From: Alteromonas mediterranea DE | Lineage (GTDB): Bacteria; Pseudomonadota; Gammaproteobacteria; Enterobacterales; Alteromonadaceae | Length of the DNA: 64,000 nucleotides | NCBI RefSeq assembly: GCF_000020585.3 | Contig: NC_011138.3 | Location: 2,303,680-2,367,679, forward strand | Reading direction: 5' to 3' | Shown here: piece by piece, positions 26,568-36,546 of the stretch | Numbering within the stretch: the stretch's first letter is position 1 | Layout of the letters: each line of letters begins with the position of its first letter | The notes under the pieces: model-generated | What the model saw: only the letters and a program-made list of their open reading frames with translations | What the model was told of the DNA's origin: nothing | Databases searched by the model: none | Translations under genes and position numbers: made by a program

Positions 26568-28139
26568 ATGGAGTATGCATTTCTTCTCTTCGCATTTGCG
26601 TGCGGTTTAACGGTTAAGCTTATCGGCATTCCTCCACTTGTCGGCTATCTCGTTGCTGGCTTTTTATTAAATTTCGCAGGCTATACCTTAACCGAAGATT
26701 TAACCCAAATAGCTAATTTGGGTATTACTATCATGCTCTTCACCATTGGGTTAAAGCTCAATATTCGTGACTTGAGTCGTCGCGAGGTTTGGGCTGGAAG
26801 CATCACACATACCTTAGTTTGGGTAGGTGTAATTACCTGTTGTTTATTTGCTATGGGGACGATAGCAGCTAATTTTGTAGACGGTCTTACTTGGGAAAGT
26901 GCTGCTCTTATTGCATTTGCCTTAAGCTTTAGCAGCACCGTTTGCGTGGTAAAGGTGTTAGAAGAAAGTGGTGAAAGCAAAACCCGTCACGGGCGTTTAG
27001 CTATTGGCATTTTAGTTATGCAAGACGTGTTCGCCGTAATATTTTTGGTCGTAGCCACAGGCAAGCTTCCTTCGGTATGGGCGCTTGCATTACTTGCCTT
27101 ATTCCCCGCCATGCCACTCATAAACAAAATGATAAACAAATCAGGACACGGTGAATTATTACCACTCACCGGCTTCATCCTAGCGCTCGGCGGATATCAT
27201 TTATTTGAACTGGTGAATATAAAGGGCGATTTGGGTGCACTCATATTTGGTATTTTGCTTGCGCAGCATGAAAAAGCATCAGAACTTGCCAAATCATTAT
27301 TAAGCTTTAAAGATCTGCTGTTAATTGGGTTCTTCCTCACTATAGGGCTAACAGCGCTTCCAGATTTAAATATGATAGTGCTGGCCATCGTATTCTGCTT
27401 GTTTATTCCTCTTAAAGCAGCGCTTTTCTTCGGGCTATTTACCTCACTGCGATTAAGAGGCCGTACGGCTTATTTAAGTAGCTTAGTGCTCTCAAACTAC
27501 AGCGAGTTTGGGCTCATAGTTGGCGCACTTACTGTATCGCTTGGATTGCTGGCTAATTCGTGGTTAGTGGTTATAGCGCTTGCAGTGTCTATTTCATTTA
27601 TTTTTACCAGCGTGCTGTATCGCAATTCTCATTCTCGCTATCACAAATACAAACAAACAATAAAACGCTTCGAGAAGCCTGAACGATTAAAAGAAGATAT
27701 CTATCCTACTTTGCACAATGCCGAATTTTTAGTCTTAGGAATGGGCCGCGTAGGCCGTGGAGCATTTAACGCGCTTTCTAAGCTAAGTGAAGTAAACGTA
27801 TGGGGCATGGATGCTGACAGAGTTAAAATCAAAGAAATGGCAAGCGAAGGCCTTAACGTAATTTGTGGTGATGGCGAAGACGTTGATCTGTGGGATAACC
27901 TTGATATACAACAAGTTCAGCTTGTTTTACTGGCGTTACCGTCAATTCAGGATTCCATCAATATTACGCGCCAGCTCAAAAATGCAGGCTATACGGGCAA
28001 GGTCGCAGCTATCGCTCGTTACGAAGATGAAGTGTCTCATTTACTAGAAAATGGCGTAGATAAAGTGTTTAACTTCTTCACTGAAGCTGGGCTGGGTTTT
28101 GCGGAAGAAAGCCTTGCCTATGCTCATGCGCAACAGTGA
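26568..28139 (+). CDS. Monovalent cation:proton antiporter, CPA2/KefB-type
   Basis: A 523-aa transporter with 12 or so membrane helices (residues 1-360), starting MEYAFLLFAFACGLTVKL, and a cytoplasmic NAD-binding TrkA-N domain. The Rossmann motif of that domain is FLVLGMGRVGRGAFNAL near residue 385, and an acidic residue follows at strand 2 (WGMDADR). The architecture matches KefB/KefC-type K+ or Na+/H+ exchangers. ATG follows AAAGGT. The ion and any gating ligand are unknown. Confidence 0.88.
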   Translation: MEYAFLLFAFACGLTVKLIGIPPLVGYLVAGFLLNFAGYTLTEDLTQIANLGITIMLFTIGLKLNIRDLSRREVWAGSITHTLVWVGVITCCLFAMGTIAANFVDGLTWESAALIAFALSFSSTVCVVKVLEESGESKTRHGRLAIGILVMQDVFAVIFLVVATGKLPSVWALALLALFPAMPLINKMINKSGHGELLPLTGFILALGGYHLFELVNIKGDLGALIFGILLAQHEKASELAKSLLSFKDLLLIGFFLTIGLTALPDLNMIVLAIVFCLFIPLKAALFFGLFTSLRLRGRTAYLSSLVLSNYSEFGLIVGALTVSLGLLANSWLVVIALAVSISFIFTSVLYRNSHSRYHKYKQTIKRFEKPERLKEDIYPTLHNAEFLVLGMGRVGRGAFNALSKLSEVNVWGMDADRVKIKEMASEGLNVICGDGEDVDLWDNLDIQQVQLVLLALPSIQDSINITRQLKNAGYTGKVAAIARYEDEVSHLLENGVDKVFNFFTEAGLGFAEESLAYAHAQQ

Positions 28140-28272
28140 TGCAGTTCTAAATGCGAACAATGGATGAATTGAGAAACGTTATCGTTTGTAAGCGGCTGTT
28201 TTTCAAAGGAATTTTGACGCATCACAAATATTAGTCTATACTTGCGGCAAATACGTCAATAGGGTTTACACA

Positions 28273-28749
28273 ATGCAAGGTGATAAACAAGTAGTTGCAA
28301 AATTGAACGAAGTGCTCACAAGCGAACTTACTTCGATAAATCAATACTTTCTGCACGCCCGTATGTTTAAAAACTGGGGCTTTTCCGAGTTAAACGAAAA
28401 GAATTACAAGAAGTCCATCAAGGATATGAAGCAAGCCGATGATCTCATTGAGCGTATTCTTTTCCTAGAAGGGCTACCTAACCTTCAAGCGCTAGGTAAA
28501 CTTTATATTGGTGAAGATACCGTAGAAATGCTGTCGTGCGATGCGCGTTTTCAAAAAGAGCAGCTTCCCCTACTTCGCGAAGCCATCGCATTATGCGAAG
28601 AGAAACAAGACTATGTGTCTCGCGATTTATTAGAAGACCTTCTTGAATATGAAGAAGAGCACTTAGACTGGATTGAAACGCAAGAATATCAGATTGATGC
28701 GATGGGTATTGAAAACTACCTGCAAGCGCAAGTAATGGGAGATGACTAA
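28273..28749 (+). CDS. bfr: Bacterioferritin subunit with heme Met but degraded ferroxidase site
   Basis: A 158-aa ferritin-fold subunit. Met52, the heme ligand at subunit interfaces, is conserved (KDMKQAD). Ferroxidase ligands are only partly kept: Glu18, Glu127 and His130 are present, but position 51 is Asp, 54 is Gln and 94 is Gln where E. coli Bfr has Glu, His and Glu. This subunit therefore probably binds heme for iron release but oxidises Fe(II) poorly. The next gene has the opposite pattern and starts on this gene's stop codon (TAATG), so a mixed shell is likely. Confidence 0.9.
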   Translation: MQGDKQVVAKLNEVLTSELTSINQYFLHARMFKNWGFSELNEKNYKKSIKDMKQADDLIERILFLEGLPNLQALGKLYIGEDTVEMLSCDARFQKEQLPLLREAIALCEEKQDYVSRDLLEDLLEYEEEHLDWIETQEYQIDAMGIENYLQAQVMGDD

Positions 28750-29216
28750 TGAAAGGCAATCAAGCAATAATCAATGGCTTAAATGAGCTGCTTTCATACG
28801 AACTAGCAGCCATGGACCAATACTTTATTCACTCTCAAATGTATCTCGATTGGGGGTTGAATAAGTTGTATGAGCGAATCGATCACGAGTTTGATGACGA
28901 ACGCGGTCACGCAACAAAGCTCATAGAGCGCATGCTGTTTTTGGAAGGCACCCCTGATATGACAAAGCGCACAGGCTTTAAAGTGGGTAAAGACGTACCA
29001 GAAATGCTTGAGAGCGATTTGCGTGTGGAATACGAAGTTGACGCAAAACTACGTGAAGTCATCGCGCTTTGTGAAACTGAGAAAGACTACGTGACCCGCG
29101 ACATGCTTATTGTTCTTCTTGATGACACAGAAATGGATCACGCGCATTGGTTAGAACAACAGTTAGGGCTGATTAAGCGAATTGGCCTTTCGAACTACTT
29201 ACAGTCGCAAATGTAA
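28749..29216 (+). CDS. bfr: Bacterioferritin subunit with ferroxidase site but no heme Met
   Basis: A 155-aa ferritin-fold subunit. The ferroxidase ligands Glu18, Tyr25, Glu51, His54, Glu94 and the late ExxH pair (EMDH, shifted by one residue) are all present. Position 52 is Arg instead of the heme-binding Met (DDERGHATK). It is translationally coupled to the heme-type subunit upstream. Two-subunit bacterioferritins with this division of labour are known in other proteobacteria. A strong hairpin terminator follows. Confidence 0.9.
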   Translation: MKGNQAIINGLNELLSYELAAMDQYFIHSQMYLDWGLNKLYERIDHEFDDERGHATKLIERMLFLEGTPDMTKRTGFKVGKDVPEMLESDLRVEYEVDAKLREVIALCETEKDYVTRDMLIVLLDDTEMDHAHWLEQQLGLIKRIGLSNYLQSQM

Positions 29217-29241
29217 GTTGTGAAAAAAACATAGTAAAGTA

Positions 29242-29268
29242 ATAACGGCTGCATCGCGCAGCCGTTAT
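29242..29268. terminator. Bidirectional terminator after the bacterioferritin pair
   Basis: Perfect 11-bp arms ATAACGGCTGC and GCAGCCGTTAT with a 5-nt loop, between converging genes. Confidence 0.75.
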
Positions 29269-29285
29269 CTATTGTGCTGCCATAC

Positions 29286-29765
29286 TTATTGTTGCGTCAC
29301 AAAATATAAATAGTGGGGGTTGTCCTTTCCTTCAATATTTAAGCGCAATTGCCATTTCATAACTGGCTCACTACAACTGCCTAACATAAACCAACCTGAC
29401 CACTTTCCTTGACCATCGTTATCTAACAGCACGGGAATTTTGCCCATATACATGTTTACCCCTTCAATCCAGGCACTCTCGATTTCTTGATTTTCAGGAA
29501 TTAAAATTTTCAACGTTACCGACTCTTCAGGTTCAGGCATAGTTGAAAATGTGGCAATGGCCACCTCGCCATCAATTAAGAATTCGCAAGTTTCGTTGAC
29601 AAAGTTGCAGCTGTTTCCTATTCCATTAATAAGTACGTTCTCGTTCATCGCTGATGATTGAAATTCATGCGCAAGATAAACACACACCGCGACTACGATG
29701 ATGGCGAGCAACGGCAGTTGAGAATGTAAAAATTCTGATCTTTTATTGTTATTTTTTTTTAGCAT
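29286..29765 (-). CDS. Membrane-anchored hypothetical protein (159 aa)
   Basis: One N-terminal membrane helix (LPLLAIIVVAVCVYLAHEF) after a basic start, then a periplasmic domain of about 120 residues with three or four Cys (NSCNFVNETCEF, MLGSCSEPV) and many beta-type segments (MKWQLRLNIEG, PHYLYFVTQ). Its start lies 230 bp from the divergent ccoN. A role near the cytochrome oxidase is possible, but the sequence gives no function. Confidence 0.7.
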   Translation of the reverse strand: MLKKNNNKRSEFLHSQLPLLAIIVVAVCVYLAHEFQSSAMNENVLINGIGNSCNFVNETCEFLIDGEVAIATFSTMPEPEESVTLKILIPENQEIESAWIEGVNMYMGKIPVLLDNDGQGKWSGWFMLGSCSEPVMKWQLRLNIEGKDNPHYLYFVTQQ

Positions 29766-29790
29766 TTCTTAAATTTTATATATTTCTTCA

Positions 29791-29804
29791 TTGATGGAGA
29801 TCAA
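29791..29804 (+). promoter_or_regulatory. FNR/Anr box upstream of ccoN
   Basis: TTGATGGAGATCAA is a perfect match to the TTGAT-N4-ATCAA consensus. A TATCTT-like -10 lies about 25 bp downstream, consistent with class II activation of the cbb3 operon under low oxygen. The fnr gene is in the same window at 37238. Confidence 0.85.
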
Positions 29805-29994
29805 CCTTAGGTAGTTTATGGTATCTTTTTGTAATTAAAAACCTTATCATCCGCGTACCAACTGGCTTGGAGACAATAATTATTACTCTTTCCGAGCTCG
29901 GTGTGAAGCGTTATTCCTTAGCTGATACACGTCTCGACCGTACTATTCCGGCAGTTGGAGACCATAGTTCATTTGAAGTGGAAGATTCATTAAA

Positions 29995-31428
29995 ATGAGT
30001 GAAATAAGCCAAGCACAACCTGACTACAATTATAAAGTAGTTAGGCAATTTACCATCATGACCATAGTCTGGGGTATCATTGGTATGGGCCTAGGGGTAT
30101 TTATTGCCGCGCAACTATTTGCACCTATGCTCAACTTTGACACACCATGGCTAACATTCTCACGTTTGCGTCCGTTGCACACTAACGCCGTTATTTTTGC
30201 CTTCGGCGGCTGTGCGCTATTTGCAACGTCGTACTACATCGTTCAGCGTACCTGCCAGGTAAGACTGTTCAGTGACAAACTTGCCGCATTTACCTTTTGG
30301 GGTTGGCAAGCCGTTATTGTTTTAGCTGTAATTACCCTACCTATGGGCTTAACCAGCACTAAAGAATACGCTGAACTAGAATGGCCAATTGACATCCTTT
30401 TGGCACTGGTTTGGGTCGCTTACATCATCAACTTCTTCGGAACCCTAGTAATCCGTAAAGTTTCGCACATTTATGTAGCGAACTGGTTCTTAGGTGCGTT
30501 CATGCTAACTGTTGCAATTCTTCATATTGGTAACAGCATGGCTATTCCGGTATCTTTCACTAAATCGTATTCACTGTATGCAGGCGCAGTAGACGCTATG
30601 ATGCAGTGGTGGTACGGCCATAACGCGGTAGGTTTTTTCCTAACTGCGGGCTTCCTTGGTATGATGTATTACTTCGTGCCTAAGCAAGCTGGTCGCCCGG
30701 TTTATTCATACAGACTTTCAATTGTTCACTTCTGGGCACTTATTTCTCTGTATATCTGGGCTGGTCCACACCACCTTCACTACACTGCCCTACCAGACTG
30801 GACTCAGTCACTAGGCATGGTGATGTCTATTATCTTATTCGTTCCATCTTGGGGTGGTATGATTAACGGTATCATGACGCTATCTGGCGCGTGGCATAAG
30901 CTTCGCACTGACCCAGTACTGCGTTTCTTAATTGTTTCATTGTCTTTCTACGGTATGTCTACTTTCGAAGGCCCAATGATGGCAATTAAAACCGTTAACG
31001 CATTATCTCACTACACTGACTGGACAATTGGTCACGTACACTCTGGCGCACTAGGTTGGGTAGCAATGGTCTCAATTGGTTCAATTTACCACTTAATTCC
31101 AGTGCTATTTGGTCAGCGTGCAATGTACAGCACCAAGCTAGTTAACGTGCACTTCTGGTTCGCTACTATCGGTGTTGTTCTATACATCGTAGCAATGTGG
31201 ATGTCTGGTGTACTTCAGGGTCTAATGTGGCGTGCAGTAAATGCTGATGGTACGTTAACCTATAGCTTTGTTGAGTCATTAGAAGCGTCTAAGCCGTTCT
31301 ATGTGGTTCGTTTCATTGGTGGTTGTTTCGTGGTAGCGGGTATGCTCATTATGGCATACAACACATGGAAAACCGTTCGTGCACCTAAAGGCAGTATCGC
31401 TGCAGATCCAGCGACTCAGCCAGCGTAG
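29995..31428 (+). CDS. ccoN: Cytochrome c oxidase cbb3-type subunit I, CcoN
   Basis: The 477-aa catalytic subunit of the high-affinity cbb3 terminal oxidase in the inner membrane, reducing O2 to water. It has about 12 helices and His-rich heme/CuB segments ([47 protein letters not shown]). It is the first gene of ccoNOQP, preceded by a perfect FNR box, so it should be induced at low oxygen. Confidence 0.96.
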   Translation: MSEISQAQPDYNYKVVRQFTIMTIVWGIIGMGLGVFIAAQLFAPMLNFDTPWLTFSRLRPLHTNAVIFAFGGCALFATSYYIVQRTCQVRLFSDKLAAFTFWGWQAVIVLAVITLPMGLTSTKEYAELEWPIDILLALVWVAYIINFFGTLVIRKVSHIYVANWFLGAFMLTVAILHIGNSMAIPVSFTKSYSLYAGAVDAMMQWWYGHNAVGFFLTAGFLGMMYYFVPKQAGRPVYSYRLSIVHFWALISLYIWAGPHHLHYTALPDWTQSLGMVMSIILFVPSWGGMINGIMTLSGAWHKLRTDPVLRFLIVSLSFYGMSTFEGPMMAIKTVNALSHYTDWTIGHVHSGALGWVAMVSIGSIYHLIPVLFGQRAMYSTKLVNVHFWFATIGVVLYIVAMWMSGVLQGLMWRAVNADGTLTYSFVESLEASKPFYVVRFIGGCFVVAGMLIMAYNTWKTVRAPKGSIAADPATQPA

Positions 31429-31443
31429 TTAAGGAGACGAATA

Positions 31444-32049
31444 ATGAAAAACGCACATGAGTTAATTGAAAAAAATGTCGGTCTGTTAACGGTATTAATT
31501 CTTATCGCTATCAGCTTTGGTGCCATGGTGCAAATTACGCCGTTGATGTTTCAACAGCAAACCATGGAACCGGTAAAAGGCTTACGTCCATATACCGCGC
31601 TTGAGCTAGAAGGCCGTGACATCTACATTCGTGAAGGCTGTGTAGGTTGTCATAGTCAGATGATCCGTCCATTTCGCGCAGAAACAGAGCGTTATGGTCA
31701 CTACAGCGTTGCTGGTGAGTCAGTATGGGAGCACCCTTTCCTTTGGGGCTCTAAGCGTACTGGTCCTGACCTTGCACGTGTTGGTGGTCGTTACAGCGAT
31801 GAATGGCATCGTGTTCACCTGCTTAATCCTCGTAACGTAGTACCAGAGTCGAACATGCCAGGTTTCCCTTGGCTTGCGGAAAACACGCTTGACGGCGAGT
31901 TAACAGCTAAAAAAATGGAAGTATTCCGTGGATTTGGTGTTCCGTATACCGACGAAGATATTGCGGGTGCGAAAGCGGCAGTAAAGGGTAAAACGGAAAT
32001 GCAAGCCCTTATTGCTTATCTACAATCTCTTGGCACACATTTGAAATAA
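31444..32049 (+). CDS. ccoO: cbb3 oxidase subunit II, CcoO (mono-heme cytochrome c)
   Basis: A 201-aa membrane-anchored cytochrome c that passes electrons to CcoN. The N-terminal helix is [18 protein letters not shown]; the heme c motif is CVGCH followed by [10 protein letters not shown]; the axial Met is in [10 protein letters not shown]. It begins 15 bp after ccoN with AAGGAG and ends 1 bp before ccoQ. Confidence 0.96.
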   Translation: MKNAHELIEKNVGLLTVLILIAISFGAMVQITPLMFQQQTMEPVKGLRPYTALELEGRDIYIREGCVGCHSQMIRPFRAETERYGHYSVAGESVWEHPFLWGSKRTGPDLARVGGRYSDEWHRVHLLNPRNVVPESNMPGFPWLAENTLDGELTAKKMEVFRGFGVPYTDEDIAGAKAAVKGKTEMQALIAYLQSLGTHLK

Positions 32050-32050
32050 T

Positions 32051-32212
32051 ATGGATCAAGGAATTGTAGGCAGCATTTTTACTGTCATCGTCTTTGTAAG
32101 CTTCATCGGTGTTGTGTGGTGGGCGTTTAGCGGCCGCAACAAGAAGAAATTCGACGAAGCAGCGAACTTACCGTTTGCAGACGAAGAAAAAGAAAAATCA
32201 AAAGAAGATTAG
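32051..32212 (+). CDS. ccoQ: cbb3 oxidase small subunit CcoQ
   Basis: A 53-aa protein with one membrane helix (GSIFTVIVFVSFIGVVWWAF) and a charged tail (GRNKKKFDEAANLPFADEE), the standard CcoQ form. It stabilises the oxidase complex. It is easily missed because a longer overlapping frame runs through it into ccoP. Confidence 0.9.
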   Translation: MDQGIVGSIFTVIVFVSFIGVVWWAFSGRNKKKFDEAANLPFADEEKEKSKED

Positions 32213-32228
32213 CAGGAGTCTCGAACTC

Positions 32229-33176
32229 ATGAGTATGTTTTGGACAATTTGGATTTCAGTGATAACCCTAGGGTTAATCATTGGTTGCTACTTCCTTCTA
32301 CGCTGGACCCTTGCGAACAAGACCGGTGTACCTGAAGGTGAGTCAATGGGCCACAAATTCGATGGTATTGAGGAGTTGAATAATCAACTTCCTCGCTGGT
32401 GGACAATTATGTTCTACATGACCATCGTTTGGGGCTTTTTATATCTAGCGCTTTATCCTGGCCTAGGTGCATATGAAGGTATTTTGGGTTGGAAGAGTTC
32501 TAACCAAAATATTCAGTCGCTAGAAGAGTCAGTTCAGGCGCGTATTGACGCAAAAGAGCAAGGCTACCTAGTGGAGTATGACCGTGAACTTGATTTCGCT
32601 GCTGAGAAGTTCGACCCGATCTTCGAAGCCTACGCGCAAGTTCCTGTTGAAGAACTGGCTAAAGACCCAGAAGCAAATAAAGTAGGTCAGCGTTTATTCC
32701 TACAAAACTGCTCTCAGTGTCACGATCAGATGCACGTGTCAGAATGCGGCTTCCCTACCTAACGGACAACGACTGGTTGTACGGTGGTTCAGGTGCGAAA
32801 ATCGTAGAAACCTTACGCTTGTCGTCAAGCAGCAATGCATGCATGGCTTGATGCTATGGGTGAAGACGGTATCGAAGAAGTCGTTAACTATGTACTTAGC
32901 TTAAGCGGTCGCGATGTAGACCCACAGCTTGCTGAAGCGGGTAAAGCGCGTTTCGCAGCATGTGCGGCATGTCACGGTATGGACGGTAAAGGTAATCAGG
33001 CACTAGGTGCACCAAACCTTACTGACAATATCTGGCTATACGGCGGCAGCCACAGAGCGGTCACTGAAACACTAACTTATGGTCGTAACGGTGTAATGCC
33101 TTCATTCAAGAAAACCTTGGGTGATGATAAAATTCACGTAGTTGCGGCGTACGTTTACAGCCTTTCAAATGATTAA
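32229..33176 (+). pseudogene. ccoP: cbb3 oxidase subunit III, CcoP, frame broken by apparent base losses
   Basis: Di-heme cytochrome c subunit. The N-terminal part is intact: two helices, EELNNQLPRWWTIMFYMTIV, then heme motif CSQCH at 32709. It stops at 32760. From 32835 the same frame continues with HAWLDAMGEDGIEEVVNYVL and the second heme motif CAACH. Adding back six single bases between 32723 and 32822, each beside an identical base, restores GSDARGQNAGFPNLTDNDWL and the following YGGSGAKIVETLRLGRQAA, normal CcoP. Sequence error is far likelier than a real lesion; the true protein would be about 317 aa. Confidence 0.9.
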
Positions 33177-33199
33177 TGATTTAAATCATTAAATATCTC

Positions 33200-33229
33200 A
33201 AAAAGCCTCGTTACTACGGGGCTTTTTTT
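33200..33229 (+). terminator. Intrinsic terminator of ccoNOQP
   Basis: AAAAAGCCTCG and CGGGGCTTTTTTT pair around a short loop (one G-T pair), ending in seven T. Confidence 0.85.
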
Positions 33230-33444
33230 ATGAGAAAATACAGACATATAATTTGCGTACGCTACAACGTTATAAAACGCGTATTTGTCGCTTGGCAGCA
33301 CGTAGCACACATCCTATTTTAACTAACGTAAATAGTATAAATGCCTATATCCAACGCCATAGTTATGGTTATTGCTTTAACTGAGTTCTGTTTAAGCAGT
33401 ATTAATACCTATGTTGTTAGCGTAGTAACCACGAGAAAAGTTGA

Positions 33445-33924
33445 ATGAATAGACCCTGGTATAAAGAGTTTTGGCCCTGGTTTTTAATTGCCGTCCCTAT
33501 CATTACCCTTATTATGGGTGGTGTACTGTTAAACCTAGCCATTTCCACTGAAGATAGTTTAGTGGTCGACGATTACTACAAAGAAGGGAAAGCGATTAAT
33601 GCGCGCTTGGATAAAGAAGCCATAGCCCGTCGCATGAATATCACTACCGACTTAACCATTAATGATGGAAGTATTGCCCTTGAGTTTCACTCTGGCATTC
33701 CACAAGACGGCAATGCGGTGAAACTTAACTTCTATCATGTAACGCTTGAAGAGCGTGATGTCAGCGTACTACTTAGCCGCGATGCTAGTGGTATCTACCG
33801 AGGGTATGTTGAAGAAAGCCTCGACGGCAAGTGGCGGGTCTCACTTACGCCTATTGACGATAGCTGGAAAATTCAAAATATCCTCTACCTTCCCCACGCT
33901 GGCAAAATGAAATTCAATCCATAA
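33445..33924 (+). CDS. ccoH: FixH/CcoH family cbb3 assembly protein
   Basis: A 159-aa inner-membrane protein with one N-terminal helix (EFWPWFLIAVPIITLIMGGVL) and a periplasmic domain containing the family hallmark VVDDYYKEGKAIN. It is needed for cbb3 oxidase assembly. Its stop overlaps the ccoI start (TAATG). ccoG, which commonly precedes ccoH, is not between ccoP and this gene, nor elsewhere in the window. Confidence 0.9.
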   Translation: MNRPWYKEFWPWFLIAVPIITLIMGGVLLNLAISTEDSLVVDDYYKEGKAINARLDKEAIARRMNITTDLTINDGSIALEFHSGIPQDGNAVKLNFYHVTLEERDVSVLLSRDASGIYRGYVEESLDGKWRVSLTPIDDSWKIQNILYLPHAGKMKFNP

Positions 33925-36314
33925 TGGCCACGCACGACTGTTATCACTGTGGCCTGCCCATTGCGAGTCACGAGGAAGGAAAGTTTAATACAGTTATTCT
34001 AGGTCAGCAGCGCAATATGTGCTGCCCAGGCTGCTTAGCTGTTGCCGAAGCAATCGTAGACAACGGGCTTGAAGACTACTATCAATTCAGAACTGAGCCT
34101 GCGCAAAAATCTGACGATGGGATTCTTGAGACCCTCGATAAATTAAAAGTTTATGACGACCCGTCACTGCAAGAAGAATTTGTGTTCGAGGAAGGTCAAG
34201 ATAAACAAATTCAACTGACCCTTGAGGGTATTACGTGTGCTGCTTGTGGCTGGCTTATTGAAAAGCAGCTGTCTAAGGTAGAAGGCATAAAGCAAGTGGC
34301 GGTCAACGTACAAGAGCGCCGCGCACTGGTTACTTGGTCTCCATTTCAAATCAAACTTAGCCAAATTCTTTCTACGCTCAAACGAATCGGCTACGTTGGC
34401 TCGCCTTTCCACCCCGATGAACACGAAGCCAGCTATAAGCGAGAACAAAAAACATTTTTAAAAAAACTGGGGCTTGCCGGCATCATGACTATGCAGGTGA
34501 TGATGCTAATGACCGGGCTTTATTTCGACTGGTTCGGGGCTATAGAACTTGAAACTCGTCAGTATTTCTACTGGGTAGCTCTGACACTTACCACCCCTGT
34601 AGTGCTTTATTCAGGCAGTACGTTTTATGTAGGCGCAGCAAAAGCCCTAAGTGCAAGAACAGTTAATATGGATGTGCCGGTCTCACTGGCTATTTTCGGC
34701 ACCTATATTGCGGGAATTCGCTCTACGGTACTAGAGCAAGGTGAAGTGTATTTCGAATCGATCTGTATGTTCATCTTTTTGTTGCTACTCAGTCGCTTTT
34801 TAGAGCATCGCAGCCGTCAACGTGCTGCGCAAATATCCGCCAATATGATGCAATACGTGCCTGTGTCTGCCACTAAGCTAGAAGCTAACGACAGCGTAAC
34901 AGAATGTTTAGCAAAGCAGTTAAAAATAGATGACATTGTGCTGGTTAAGCCAGGGGAAACCATTCCCATAGACGGTTTGGTAACACAAGGGAGCGCTGCC
35001 GTTGACGAGTCGATGCTTACCGGCGAATTCAATCCGGTGCGAAAGTCAGCCAATAGCACCGTTTATGGCGGTACTGTTTGTCAGGACGGCACATTAACGG
35101 TAAAAGTTACTCAGACACTTAAAAATGCGTTGGTAAATCAAATTGTCCGCCTTCAGGCAAGCGCTATGGCGAGTAAGCCTAAAGCGGCACAATTAGCCGA
35201 TAACTTTTCCCGTTATTTCGTGAGCGCCGTACTGGTTATCTCAGCGTTAACTTACGGGTTTTGGTACGTAAACGGCAGTGAAGATGCCTTTTGGATCACT
35301 ATATCTGTGCTGGTAGCAACCTGTCCTTGCGCGTTAGGTTTAGCCACGCCTTCAGCGCTAACCTGCGCTATGGCGAAATTAAACCGCCAAGGCATTTTGC
35401 TAAAACGCGCCGACGCCCTCGAGCAGATCACTAATATCGACACCATAGCATTGGATAAAACCGGCACCCTGACTCAAGGCAAGTTCACGATTTCCAATGC
35501 GTGGTTTGCTGACGGAATTGATAGCGAAAGCGCTATGGCGATAGCCTGCGCGCTTGAAGCTCGTTCCGAACACCCAATCGCGAAGGCCTTTAACGGTAAG
35601 GTATCACACAAGGTGGATAATTTTACCGTAACGCCTGGGGGTGGCATTAGCGGTGTAATCAATGATACACATTTTTCAATGGGCTCTGCCGCATTTAGCC
35701 TGGCTAACTTACCATCATCAGATACTTACCCATCAGCCAATGTATTTTTAACAGTAAAAGGGCAAATCATTGCTGCTTTTGAAGTACGTGACACCCTTCG
35801 TGACGATACCCATGAAACTCTAGATATCTTGTCGCAAAGCCATACCCTTGCGGTATTAAGTGGTGACACCCAACAAAACGTTGATACGCTAACCGCGCCT
35901 TTGCCCATAAAAACGGCGAAAGGCGGCTTAACACCTGAACAAAAATACGAAGCGGTTCAGCAAATGCAGCAAGGGGGAGCCAAAGTAATGATGATGGGCG
36001 ACGGCATTAACGATGCACCTGTACTTGCCAGTGCAGATGTTGCCATTGCAGTGGGTAACGCAACGGACGTTGCCAAAACGGCTGCTGACGTTATATTGCT
36101 GGGCGATCAACTGTTATCTGTACCAGCGCTAATTAAAACCTCACATCAAGTGAAACAGAAAATAAGACAAAACATCGGCTGGGCTGTGGGATACAACCTT
36201 TTAATATTGCCTTTCGCCGTGTCTGGTTTACTTTCTCCATGGATGGCGGTTGTGGGTATGTCATTAAGCAGTATCATTGTAGTTACAAACTCAACGCGAC
36301 TTTTGAGCAAATAG
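33924..36314 (+). CDS. ccoI: Copper-transporting P1B ATPase CcoI (FixI)
   Basis: A 796-aa P-type ATPase that exports copper to the periplasm for CuB insertion in cbb3 oxidase. An N-terminal Cys-rich part has CYHCGLP and CCPGC, an HMA domain with GITCAACGWLIEKQL follows, and then the membrane helices with the ion motif CPC (VATCPCALGLATPSA). The phosphorylation site is DKTGTLTQG, the HP locus SEHPIAKAF and the hinge GDGINDAPVL. Coupled to ccoH and followed 1 bp later by ccoS. Confidence 0.95.
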   Translation: MATHDCYHCGLPIASHEEGKFNTVILGQQRNMCCPGCLAVAEAIVDNGLEDYYQFRTEPAQKSDDGILETLDKLKVYDDPSLQEEFVFEEGQDKQIQLTLEGITCAACGWLIEKQLSKVEGIKQVAVNVQERRALVTWSPFQIKLSQILSTLKRIGYVGSPFHPDEHEASYKREQKTFLKKLGLAGIMTMQVMMLMTGLYFDWFGAIELETRQYFYWVALTLTTPVVLYSGSTFYVGAAKALSARTVNMDVPVSLAIFGTYIAGIRSTVLEQGEVYFESICMFIFLLLLSRFLEHRSRQRAAQISANMMQYVPVSATKLEANDSVTECLAKQLKIDDIVLVKPGETIPIDGLVTQGSAAVDESMLTGEFNPVRKSANSTVYGGTVCQDGTLTVKVTQTLKNALVNQIVRLQASAMASKPKAAQLADNFSRYFVSAVLVISALTYGFWYVNGSEDAFWITISVLVATCPCALGLATPSALTCAMAKLNRQGILLKRADALEQITNIDTIALDKTGTLTQGKFTISNAWFADGIDSESAMAIACALEARSEHPIAKAFNGKVSHKVDNFTVTPGGGISGVINDTHFSMGSAAFSLANLPSSDTYPSANVFLTVKGQIIAAFEVRDTLRDDTHETLDILSQSHTLAVLSGDTQQNVDTLTAPLPIKTAKGGLTPEQKYEAVQQMQQGGAKVMMMGDGINDAPVLASADVAIAVGNATDVAKTAADVILLGDQLLSVPALIKTSHQVKQKIRQNIGWAVGYNLLILPFAVSGLLSPWMAVVGMSLSSIIVVTNSTRLLSK

Positions 36315-36315
36315 C

Positions 36316-36546
36316 ATGAGTATTATTTACGTATTAATTCCTATCGCCATCATTATTGTGGCAGTCGCTATTGTCATTTTCTTTTGGGCGGTAAAAACCA
36401 ATCAGTTCGAGGATTTAGACCGCCAAGGCTATAGCATTCTTTTTGACGATGACTTATCGCCAGAAGAGAAAAAACTGGCCGAACAGCGCAAACAAATACA
36501 AGAAGATAAGGCAGCAAAAAGCCAAGAAGATAATGGACGGGATTAA
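36316..36546 (+). CDS. ccoS: cbb3 oxidase maturation protein CcoS
   Basis: A 76-aa protein with one membrane helix (IIVAVAIVIFFWAVKTNQFEDLD) and the family motif YSILFDDD. It is required for cofactor insertion into CcoN. It overlaps the next gene by 14 bp. Confidence 0.93.
   Translation: MSIIYVLIPIAIIIVAVAIVIFFWAVKTNQFEDLDRQGYSILFDDDLSPEEKKLAEQRKQIQEDKAAKSQEDNGRD

Noticed and set aside
32709-32834. Programmed frameshift in ccoP
   Set aside because: Six separate single-base losses would be needed; no slippery heptamer or known precedent.
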